A stretch of DNA of 64,000 bases from Vibrio porteresiae DSM 19223 (GTDB taxonomy: Bacteria; Pseudomonadota; Gammaproteobacteria; Enterobacterales; Vibrionaceae). Numbering within the stretch: the stretch's first letter is position 1; every line of letters begins with the position of its first letter. The translations under genes and the position numbers were made by a program. The notes under the pieces are model-generated. The model did not search any database. It saw nothing but the letters and a program-made list of their open reading frames with translations, and was not told the origin of the DNA. Location of the stretch: assembly GCF_024347055.1 (NCBI RefSeq), contig NZ_AP024895.1:3100001-3164000 (forward strand), written 5' to 3'. Shown piece by piece: positions 18,033-24,049 of this stretch.

Positions 18033-18145
18033 TATGGCCTCACGGTTGAGGAGGGCTAGAGCTTAAGCTCATAGAGACTCTTCATTACTATCATGATTCA
18101 TTACTAACGGCTAACTGCGGCTTTCAGAGGAAGTTCTCTTCACGC

Positions 18146-19015
18146 ATGGACATATTCATTTATTACCCTTGGCTCTTCACTCTGTTTGCCACCCTCTTTG
18201 GCTTAATTATTGGTAGCTTTCTGAATGTCGTTATTCACCGCCTACCCAAGATGATGGAACAAGAGTGGCGCCAAGAGTGTGCAGAAAGTTTCCCTGAGTA
18301 CCATATTGAACCGCCTAAGCAGACACTTTCTCTTAGCAAACCCCGTTCTCGCTGCCCAAAGTGCCATACGCAAATTCGCGCTATCGATAACATTCCAGTG
18401 CTAAGTTGGTTGCTACTTAAAGGACGCTGCCATCACTGCCATGAACCGATTTCCGCCCGTTACCCTTGTGTCGAAATCATTACCGCACTCGCGTGTTATC
18501 TGTTAGCCGACCGGTTCGGTTACAGCCCTTATACCTTAGGACTGATGTTTTTTACCTTTGTCTTAATCGCGGCCACGTTTATCGACTTTGATACTTTGCT
18601 TTTGCCGGATCAATTAACCCTGCCTTTACTTTGGGCGGGATTAGCTATGGCATTATTGGGCCTGACTTCGGTATCGCTCACCGATGCCGTGATCGGCGCT
18701 ATGGCCGGATATTTGGTGCTTTGGTCTCTCTACTGGGCATTTAAGTTGCTCACAGGCAAAGAAGGGATGGGTTACGGTGACTTTAAACTGTTAGCTGCAT
18801 TAGGTGCTTGGCTAGGTTGGCAACAATTGCCGATCATCATTCTCCTTTCCTCCTTAGTGGGACTGTGCTTTGGTTTAGTGCAACTAAAACTCCAAAAGCA
18901 AGGGCTAGAAACTGCGTTTCCGTTTGGACCTTATCTTGCTATTGCCGGATGGATTAGCCTTCTTTGGGGTAACTCGATCATTACTTGGTATTTGCGTTCA
19001 TTTTTAGGTTGGTAA
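18146..19015 (+). CDS. pilD: Prepilin peptidase / N-methyltransferase PilD
   Basis: Aspartyl inner-membrane protease that removes the leader of type IV prepilins and type II secretion pseudopilins and methylates the new N-terminus. In vibrios this one enzyme (VcpD in V. cholerae) serves pili and the Eps secretion system. The 289 residues contain GSFLNVVIHRLP, two CxxC pairs (CPKCHTQIRAIDNIP and CHHCHEP) of the cytoplasmic zinc loop, the catalytic aspartates in TFIDFDTLLLPD and GYGDFKLLAA, and about eight membrane helices. Two bases separate it from coaE. Confidence 0.96.
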   Translation: MDIFIYYPWLFTLFATLFGLIIGSFLNVVIHRLPKMMEQEWRQECAESFPEYHIEPPKQTLSLSKPRSRCPKCHTQIRAIDNIPVLSWLLLKGRCHHCHEPISARYPCVEIITALACYLLADRFGYSPYTLGLMFFTFVLIAATFIDFDTLLLPDQLTLPLLWAGLAMALLGLTSVSLTDAVIGAMAGYLVLWSLYWAFKLLTGKEGMGYGDFKLLAALGAWLGWQQLPIIILLSSLVGLCFGLVQLKLQKQGLETAFPFGPYLAIAGWISLLWGNSIITWYLRSFLGW

Positions 19016-19016
19016 C

Positions 19017-19625
19017 ATGTCTTTGATTGTTGGATTAACAGGTGGTATTGCCAGTGGTAAAACCACTGTCGCAAATCTATTTCATCACCATTTTGCCATT
19101 GATCTGGTCGATGCCGATATTGTCGCTCGCCAAGTTGTTGAACCAGAGTCGGCTGGTCTAAACGCGATCATGGAACATTTCGGTTCTGATATCGTCACTA
19201 ATGACGGCGTGCTTAATCGCCCTAAATTGCGAGAGATCATCTTTCATGATGAGCAACAAAAGCAGTGGCTCAATCAGCTTTTGCATCCCATGATTCGCCA
19301 AGAAATGCAGCGACAACTGGCACAAGTCACTTCTCCATATGGTTTATTGGTCGTGCCTTTACTCGTGGAAAATCAGTTGCAATCGATGGCGGATCGTATT
19401 TTAGTGATCGATGTATCTGAACCGATCCAAATTGAACGTACCATGATGCGAGATCAAGTGAGTGAAAAACAGGCTCGCGCGATTTTGGCGTCGCAAGCAA
19501 CTCGAGAGCAGCGTTTAGCCATTGCTGATGATGTCATAAGAAATGACGACAAAAACCAAGAACTTTTGCCGCAAATTGCAGAATTGCACCAAAAGTACCT
19601 AGCATTAAGCAGGGAAAATCGGTGA
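19017..19625 (+). CDS. coaE: Dephospho-CoA kinase
   Basis: Last step of coenzyme A synthesis: phosphorylates the 3'-hydroxyl of dephospho-CoA. The 202 residues open with the P-loop GLTGGIASGKTTVA; the substrate motif VDADIVARQVV and the lid region MMRDQVSEKQARAIL with ASQATREQR are present. Conserved position directly after pilD and before zapD, probably one transcript. Confidence 0.96.
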   Translation: MSLIVGLTGGIASGKTTVANLFHHHFAIDLVDADIVARQVVEPESAGLNAIMEHFGSDIVTNDGVLNRPKLREIIFHDEQQKQWLNQLLHPMIRQEMQRQLAQVTSPYGLLVVPLLVENQLQSMADRILVIDVSEPIQIERTMMRDQVSEKQARAILASQATREQRLAIADDVIRNDDKNQELLPQIAELHQKYLALSRENR

Positions 19626-19656
19626 GAATAGGGCCAAAGAAACATAGGCTAGCTAG

Positions 19657-20397
19657 ATGACTACACATAAGTTCGAACATCCGCTCAATGAAAAAACGCG
19701 TATTTATCTTCGTGTAGAGGCATTACTCAACCAGATGCTTCAAGCATCGCAGTTCCGTGACGCGATCCAGCACCAGCTGTTTTTCCGATCATTGTTTGAT
19801 CTGTTGGAAATTTTTGAGCAAATTCAGTTAAAAAGTGAATTGGCTAAAGATATCGAAAAACAGAGACAAACCTACCGAAGCTGGCTGAACGTGGATGGCG
19901 TTGATCAAGAGACTCTACTTCAGTTACTCCGCGATGTTGATGGGGTCCACCGCACTCTGATGAATGCGGAACGATTTGGACAATCGCTTAAGGAAGATCG
20001 TTTCTTAAGTGCGATTCGCCAACGCTTTAACTTGCCTGGTGGATCTTGCTGTTTTGATCTTCCAGCACTGCATTACTGGCTTCACCAAAGCTTTGAACAA
20101 AAAGTGAATGATGCCAGTGAATGGATGAGCACCTTAAAACCCTTATCAGATGCTTTGAATCTTTGGTTGAAACTGACCAGAGAAACGGGTTATTTCAAAG
20201 ATAAATTGGCACAAGCCGGCTTCTATCAAGGTGATGCTGTTGATGCCAATATCATTCGTCTTGCGATCCCTATGGAGTTCGGTGTTTACCCGATGATATC
20301 TGGGCATAAAAACCGCTTTGCCATCAAGTTCATCGACTTCAAATCGGGTCAAGCGAGCACACAAGACATTACCTTCCAGTTAGCCGTTTGCAGCTAA
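19657..20397 (+). CDS. zapD: Cell division protein ZapD (FtsZ-bundling)
   Basis: Cytoplasmic protein that cross-links FtsZ filaments at midcell. The 246 residues match the ZapD/YacF (DUF1342) family in length and in motifs such as FEHPLNEKTRIYLRVE, FFRSLFDLLEI and the end DITFQLAVCS. Lies between coaE and yacG, the same order as in E. coli. Confidence 0.94.
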   Translation: MTTHKFEHPLNEKTRIYLRVEALLNQMLQASQFRDAIQHQLFFRSLFDLLEIFEQIQLKSELAKDIEKQRQTYRSWLNVDGVDQETLLQLLRDVDGVHRTLMNAERFGQSLKEDRFLSAIRQRFNLPGGSCCFDLPALHYWLHQSFEQKVNDASEWMSTLKPLSDALNLWLKLTRETGYFKDKLAQAGFYQGDAVDANIIRLAIPMEFGVYPMISGHKNRFAIKFIDFKSGQASTQDITFQLAVCS

Positions 20398-20439
20398 TTG
20401 ATTGAAGCGAATCAGCAATAAAAAGTAATAGGAAATTTC

Positions 20440-20634
20440 ATGTCGAATAAACCTACTGTGGTGAAATGCCCACAATGTGGTTCACCTGTTGAATGGAGCG
20501 ATAAAAGCCCTTTCCGTCCATTTTGTAGTAAAAAATGCCAAATGATCGATTTTGGCGAATGGGCAAATGAAGAAAAAACCATTCCTGGCGCACCTGATCT
20601 TTCTGATGCTGAAGGTTGGTCAGAAGAATCTTAA
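20440..20634 (+). CDS. yacG: DNA gyrase inhibitor YacG (zinc-binding)
   Basis: A 64-residue zinc-ribbon protein that binds GyrB and inhibits gyrase. The four zinc cysteines are in KCPQCGSPVEW and PFCSKKCQMIDFGEWANEE, the diagnostic spacing of the family. It ends the coaE-zapD-yacG group. In other vibrios, as far as I recall, parC follows closely; here a six-gene cassette intervenes. Confidence 0.94.
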   Translation: MSNKPTVVKCPQCGSPVEWSDKSPFRPFCSKKCQMIDFGEWANEEKTIPGAPDLSDAEGWSEES

Positions 20635-20641
20635 TCTTTAT

Positions 20642-20670
20642 TGTCACTATTTGTCCTCTGCCATCGTCTA
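20642..20670 (+). promoter_or_regulatory. Candidate ECF-type promoter of the sigma gene
   Basis: TGTCAC (-35-like, 20642-20647), 17 bases, CGTCTA (-10-like, 20665-20670). The CGTCTA element is typical of ECF sigma promoters. A similar pair with the same spacing precedes the peptide gene (21552-21580), which suggests a shared, autoregulated sigma regulon. The expected start site is about 20676-20679. Confidence 0.5.
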
Positions 20671-20699
20671 AACTATCAACGATAACTCGCAGAGGACAA
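20651..20699. repeat. 11-bp perfect inverted repeat whose right arm holds the sigma-gene ribosome binding site
   Basis: TTGTCCTCTGC (20651-20661) and GCAGAGGACAA (20689-20699) are exact reverse complements, 27 bases apart. An inner 5-bp repeat ATCGT / ACGAT (20663-20667, 20679-20683) would extend the stem. The right arm contains the ribosome binding site AGAGGA and ends two bases before the ATG at 20702. The left arm lies in the spacer of the candidate promoter, so an RNA begun at that promoter would lack it. Confidence 0.85.
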
Positions 20700-20701
20700 T
20701 T

Positions 20702-21331
20702 ATGCAGACCACATCCCCTTTAGACGACTCTCCAGAGAGTAATCCACTCAATCACTTTTCAGGACTTGAATTCGAGCAACTGCGAATTCAGATGCTGAAG
20801 TTCGCTATTCTGCAAATCCAAAACGAAGCTCTTGCAGAAGAAGCCGTGCAAGAAGCCATGCTGGCTGCCTATCAATATCGAGAAAAATTTTCACGCCAAG
20901 CCGCTCTTAAAACTTGGGTGTTTGCCATATTGAAAAATAAGCTGATCGATCTACTGCGTAAGGAAAAACGTTTCACAGCCGCGGAAGATCTGGCTGATGG
21001 TTCTGGCTTACACGGTGATGCACTGCTCGAAAAACTGTTTGATGAACGTGGTCACTGGCACAAACATGAACGACCGATAGAATGGCATGATCCAGAGAAT
21101 CAAGCCGAGAATCAGCACTTTTGGCGCATATTTGATACCTGCTTACGCATGATGCCTGAAAAATACAGCAGACTTTTTATGATGCGTGAGTTTTTGGAAC
21201 TCGATAGTGAAGAGATTTGCAGTAACGAAAACATCAGTGGCAACTACTTAAATGTCACCCTATATCGTGCGCGTTTACGCTTGCGTGAATGTTTAGAAAT
21301 TCGTTGGTTTGAACAGGAGCAGCCCTCATGA
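20702..21331 (+). CDS. ECF sigma factor of the bufferin-type cassette
   Basis: A 209-residue sigma-70 family factor with regions 2 and 4 only. Region 2 (about 22-90) has LAEEAVQEAMLAAYQY and the DNA-melting segment ALKTWVFAILKNKLIDLLRKEKR cut here as two blocks (ALKTWVFAILKNK and LIDLLRKEKR). Region 4 (about 140-200) has MPEKYSRLFMMREFLELDSE and a recognition helix NYLNVTLYRARLRLRECL. The linker is long and histidine/acid-rich. It resembles the ECF group found next to DUF692 operons. The downstream anti-sigma overlaps it by four bases. It probably drives its own gene and the peptide operon through matching promoters. Translation may also be gated by the inverted repeat over its ribosome binding site. 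Confidence 0.88.
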   Translation: MQTTSPLDDSPESNPLNHFSGLEFEQLRIQMLKFAILQIQNEALAEEAVQEAMLAAYQYREKFSRQAALKTWVFAILKNKLIDLLRKEKRFTAAEDLADGSGLHGDALLEKLFDERGHWHKHERPIEWHDPENQAENQHFWRIFDTCLRMMPEKYSRLFMMREFLELDSEEICSNENISGNYLNVTLYRARLRLRECLEIRWFEQEQPS

Positions 21332-21534
21332 TGAACTGTAAACAAGCAACTCGCCTGCTTTCAGAAAGCCAAGATCGATCATTAACCACCAAAGAGAAAA
21401 TGACGCTTAAACTGCACATCACCCTTTGCAGTGCTTGCCGTCGCTTTGGTCAGCAAATGCATCAAATTCGAGCTCTTTCAAAAGCTTATTCCAATCCTGA
21501 ATCCACAGACAACGACCAGCAGAAAAAAAAGTAA
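21328..21534 (+). CDS. Small soluble zinc-finger anti-sigma factor
   Basis: A 68-residue protein with CKQATRLLSESQDR at the N-terminus and the HITLCSACRRF motif (H-x3-C-x2-C), the signature of ZAS anti-sigma domains. There is no membrane segment, so it should act in the cytoplasm and respond to an internal signal such as metal or thiol stress. It overlaps the sigma gene (ATGA at 21328-21331), the normal layout for a sigma/anti-sigma pair. The C-terminus is lysine-rich because the gene ends in an A-tract that forms half of a hairpin with its own stop codon in the loop. Confidence 0.82.
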   Translation: MMNCKQATRLLSESQDRSLTTKEKMTLKLHITLCSACRRFGQQMHQIRALSKAYSNPESTDNDQQKKK

Positions 21535-21544
21535 CTTTTTTTTC
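21522..21544 (+). other. A/T-only hairpin with the anti-sigma stop codon in its loop
   Basis: GAAAAAAAAG (21522-21531), TAA (stop codon), CTTTTTTTTC (21535-21544): a perfect 10-bp inverted repeat. The RNA stem would be weak but is followed and formed by a U8 run. It may cause pausing or partial termination between the anti-sigma gene and the peptide operon. Confidence 0.5.
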
Positions 21545-21551
21545 TTTGCAC

Positions 21552-21580
21552 TGTAATTCCTCACTCATTCGGTACGACTA
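21552..21580 (+). promoter_or_regulatory. Candidate ECF-type promoter of the peptide operon
   Basis: TGTAAT (21552-21557), 17 bases, CGACTA (21575-21580). It matches 9 of 12 positions of the element in front of the sigma gene, with the same spacing. The expected start site is about 21586-21589, giving a leader of about 35 bases. Confidence 0.5.
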
Positions 21581-21615
21581 ATGAAGGTAAACCAAACTAA
21601 CCAATGAGTGAGGAA
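21557..21615. repeat. 13-bp perfect inverted repeat whose right arm holds the bufA ribosome binding site
   Basis: TTCCTCACTCATT (21557-21569) and AATGAGTGAGGAA (21603-21615) are exact reverse complements, 33 bases apart. The right arm contains the ribosome binding site GAGGAA, six bases before the bufA ATG at 21622. The left arm lies in the spacer of the candidate ECF promoter. The arrangement copies that of the sigma gene with a different arm sequence. Confidence 0.88.
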
Positions 21616-21621
21616 ACACCC

Positions 21622-21897
21622 ATGAAACACAACACAACTACTTTAGCTCTTGCTTTAACGTCAGCCCTTGCACTATCAGCCGTCACCTTACCCGCACAAG
21701 CCGCCGCCAAGGAAAAATGCTACGGCGTTGCTTTAGCCGGACAAAATGATTGCTCAGCTGGCCCAGGAACATCCTGTGCGGGTACAGCCAAAATGGATTA
21801 CCAAGGTAACGCTTGGAAGTTAGTCAAAAAAGGCAGCTGTATGAAGATGGAATCTCCAACCTCAAATACAGGTTTTGGCCAACTAAAAGCATTTTAA
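21622..21897 (+). CDS. bufA: DUF2282 secreted peptide precursor (bufferin-type RiPP)
   Basis: A 91-residue precursor. The ATG at 21622 is chosen because GAGGAA stands six bases upstream and a clean Sec signal peptide follows (cleavage near AQA, residue 27); an in-frame ATG six codons earlier lies inside the inverted repeat. The mature part has four cysteines: C33 (EKCYGVALAG), C44 (QNDCSAG), C52 (GTSCAG) and C73 (KKGSC), with the family motif DYQGNAWKLVKKGSC. In characterised relatives (bufferins, HvfA), a DUF692 enzyme oxidises cysteines to sulfur-containing rings that bind copper. Which cysteines react here cannot be read from sequence. Sits directly before its likely modifying enzyme. Confidence 0.88.
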   Translation: MKHNTTTLALALTSALALSAVTLPAQAAAKEKCYGVALAGQNDCSAGPGTSCAGTAKMDYQGNAWKLVKKGSCMKMESPTSNTGFGQLKAF

Positions 21898-21916
21898 TCC
21901 ATACAGGGGCAAGAAG

Positions 21917-22801
21917 ATGACCACACTAGATTTGAGTAAACATCGCCGTCAGTTTCCCAAACAAAGTGGGGTGAGCTTCAAGCCCCAATATTTCTCTGCC
22001 CTGATTGAGCAAAAACCGCAGATAGGCTTTGTGGAAATACATGCCGAAAATTACCTTTCTGCAGGAGGACCACTTCGCCATTATTTACAACAAGTTCGCC
22101 AAGATTACCCAGTGACTGTTCATGGTGTCGGATTATCTATCGGTGGAGAAGCACCTATCAACAGGGAACATCTTGAGCGGGTTGCCAATTTAGTGGAGCG
22201 CATCGAACCGCTGGTTTTCTCTGAACATTTAGCCTGGTCGAACTATGACGATGCTTTTCTTAATGATTTACTCCCCATTCCTTACACTAACGCGCATTTA
22301 GAACGGACTTGTCGCCATATAGATCAGATCCAAGAGCGCCTTGGTCGGGTATTACTTATGGAAAATCCATCTACTTACGTAACGTTCACTCAGCAAGATT
22401 ACAGCGAAACTGAATTTATAAGTGAAATGGTGCGCCGCACTGGCTGTGACTTGTTACTCGATATCAACAATGTCGCGGTGAGTTGTTTTAATCATCACTC
22501 AGATCCCGCAACCTATCTAGCCCATTTTCCATTGCACGCCGTTAGCCAAATTCATCTAGCAGGGTATCACCTCGATATTCAACCAGAACTCACACTACGA
22601 ATTGATAGTCATGACACTCCAATCCAAGCGGACGTATGGCAGCTCTATCAACAAACGCTCTCATTAACCGGTGACATCGGCACTTTGATTGAGTGGGATA
22701 GTCAACTTCCTCCTCTGGATGAGTTGCTTTCACAGGCCTATCACGCCGACCGGTATCGTCAGCTACATCAAGAGAAGCAAAAACATGTACTCGCTCTTTA
22801 A
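21917..22801 (+). CDS. bufB: DUF692 multinuclear iron-dependent oxidative enzyme (MNIO)
   Basis: A 294-residue TIM-barrel enzyme of the family that includes MbnB of methanobactin synthesis and HvfB/BufB. It should modify cysteines of the upstream peptide using iron and oxygen in the cytoplasm, before export. Likely metal ligands are visible: GFVEIHAENYL (E40, H42, E44, N45), VHGVGLSIGG (H69), FSEHLAW (E103, H104), LMENPSTYV (E149, N150), LDINNVAVS (D182, N184), QIHLAGYH (H213, H218), SHDTPI (H232, D233) and LIEWDSQLP (E259, D261). It starts 19 bases after bufA and overlaps bufC by 17, so the three are one unit. Confidence 0.92.
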   Translation: MTTLDLSKHRRQFPKQSGVSFKPQYFSALIEQKPQIGFVEIHAENYLSAGGPLRHYLQQVRQDYPVTVHGVGLSIGGEAPINREHLERVANLVERIEPLVFSEHLAWSNYDDAFLNDLLPIPYTNAHLERTCRHIDQIQERLGRVLLMENPSTYVTFTQQDYSETEFISEMVRRTGCDLLLDINNVAVSCFNHHSDPATYLAHFPLHAVSQIHLAGYHLDIQPELTLRIDSHDTPIQADVWQLYQQTLSLTGDIGTLIEWDSQLPPLDELLSQAYHADRYRQLHQEKQKHVLAL

Positions 22802-23543
22802 ACAATCGGTTTGTGATCGTCATTATGAGCTTCTTTATCCACTGCTATCAGGAAACACCCAACAAGAAAAACAGCAACGGATCAATGTGTATCGCAACAA
22901 TGTGCATCGTTCATTGCTAGAAGCACTCAATGCTATTTTTCCCAAATGTGCTCAGTTAATGGGAGAAGATATTTTTCATACGGTTGCTTTAGCATTTATC
23001 AAAGAGTCGCTACCACAAAGTCCGATATTACGTGAATATGGCGGCCAATTTCCTGCATTTATCGATCAAGTGGAATTGCCAGATAATCTTAGCTACATAC
23101 CCTTACTTGCCGCATTGGAGTACGAGTTGTTGCAGCTGACACACGCAGCAGAGGAGCCGGTTTTTAGCTCGCAGCAACTGAATGCACTACTTAGTCAGTC
23201 GCAATCCATCATGGAGCACCGATGGCAATTAAGTTCAACGGTTAAATTGTGGCACTGCCCAATTGCGATAGGCGCGCTTTACCACACACTAGAGCAAGAC
23301 ATCAACACACCGATTCACGAACCTAATTGGCGCAAAGAAGAGTATTTGGTATTGCACAAACAAGAGTGGTTTGGATGCTGCAGTGTTGTCAGTGAAAATA
23401 CCTTTTCACTGCTGCGCGAGATCAAACAGGGACATTCACTGGCACAGGCTAGTCAACAGCTTGAGGCTAACCAGCTAGAACAGGCTCTTAGAGAATTTCT
23501 CTCTTTACCCATTATTCGACAAATTGGAGATACCGCATGCTAA
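22785..23543 (+). CDS. bufC: DUF2063 partner protein of the MNIO enzyme (BufC/HvfC type)
   Basis: A 252-residue protein with an N-terminal DUF2063 domain (about 1-95, with RINVYRNNVHRSLLEAL, AIFPKCAQLMG and LREYGGQFPAFI) and a C-terminal winged-helix-like part ending near AQASQQLEANQLEQALREFL. Members of this family (MbnC, HvfC, BufC) bind the DUF692 enzyme and present the peptide substrate. I place the start at the ATG at 22785 (MYSLFKQSV); a longer frame begins at 22689 but would lie wholly inside bufB and lacks family similarity. Overlaps with bufB (17 bases) and bufD (7 bases) suggest translational coupling. Confidence 0.87.
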   Translation: MYSLFKQSVCDRHYELLYPLLSGNTQQEKQQRINVYRNNVHRSLLEALNAIFPKCAQLMGEDIFHTVALAFIKESLPQSPILREYGGQFPAFIDQVELPDNLSYIPLLAALEYELLQLTHAAEEPVFSSQQLNALLSQSQSIMEHRWQLSSTVKLWHCPIAIGALYHTLEQDINTPIHEPNWRKEEYLVLHKQEWFGCCSVVSENTFSLLREIKQGHSLAQASQQLEANQLEQALREFLSLPIIRQIGDTAC

Positions 23544-23989
23544 AACTTAAGGAGCGTTCAATAGAGACGGTTGTACTACTGATGTCTCGCCTTGCTTTAG
23601 CCTCTGTATTCTGGCTTTCTGGACAAACCAAGGTTGAAGGTTTTGCGCTAAATATCCTTTCCGGGCAATGGCAATTGGGGATTCCGCATCTAAAAGACAC
23701 TACGTTATTTCTCTTTGAATATGAGTATGCCCTGCCAATCATCAACGCAACGTTGGCTGCTTACCTCGCCACTGTTGCCGAGCACCTTTTGCCGATAATG
23801 CTGTTGTTAGGTGTTTTAACACGCTGGGCGGCTTTAGGCATTGCCATCATGACCTTAACCATCCAACTCTTTGTTTATCCTAGTGCTTACGCAACGCATC
23901 TAACTTGGCTAAGTTTGGCAGGACTATTAATGTGGAAAGGCAGTGGTACGTTTTCCATCGACCACTATTGGCGAAAAAGAAAAAGCTAG
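23537..23989 (+). CDS. DoxX-family membrane protein of the bufferin cassette
   Basis: A 150-residue integral membrane protein with four predicted helices (about 12-27, 68-85, 88-107 and 112-130) and the DoxX features SRLALASVFWLSGQTKV, EHLLPIMLLLGVLTRWAALGIA and the C-terminal DHYW. DoxX proteins are frequent last genes of bufferin/Hvf operons (HvfD-like). Their role is unclear, possibly redox or membrane quinone chemistry. Overlaps bufC by seven bases. A strong terminator shared with parC follows. Confidence 0.85.
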   Translation: MLKLKERSIETVVLLMSRLALASVFWLSGQTKVEGFALNILSGQWQLGIPHLKDTTLFLFEYEYALPIINATLAAYLATVAEHLLPIMLLLGVLTRWAALGIAIMTLTIQLFVYPSAYATHLTWLSLAGLLMWKGSGTFSIDHYWRKRKS

Positions 23990-23997
23990 ATACAAAA

Positions 23998-24023
23998 AAA
24001 GTGGAGCGCATCGCTCCACTTTC
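23998..24023. terminator. Bidirectional terminator between the cassette and parC
   Basis: The stem AAAGTGGAGCG / CGCTCCACTTT with a 3-base loop is flanked by A7 on the left and TTTCTCTTT on the right. It can stop the rightward cassette and the leftward parC transcript. Confidence 0.85.
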
Positions 24024-24049
24024 TCTTTACACAGTGAACGGTTAAACCG

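Noticed and set aside
22689..22784. Extended N-terminus for the DUF2063 gene
   Set aside because: The extension lies inside the DUF692 gene, and the DUF2063 domain begins right after the ATG at 22785.
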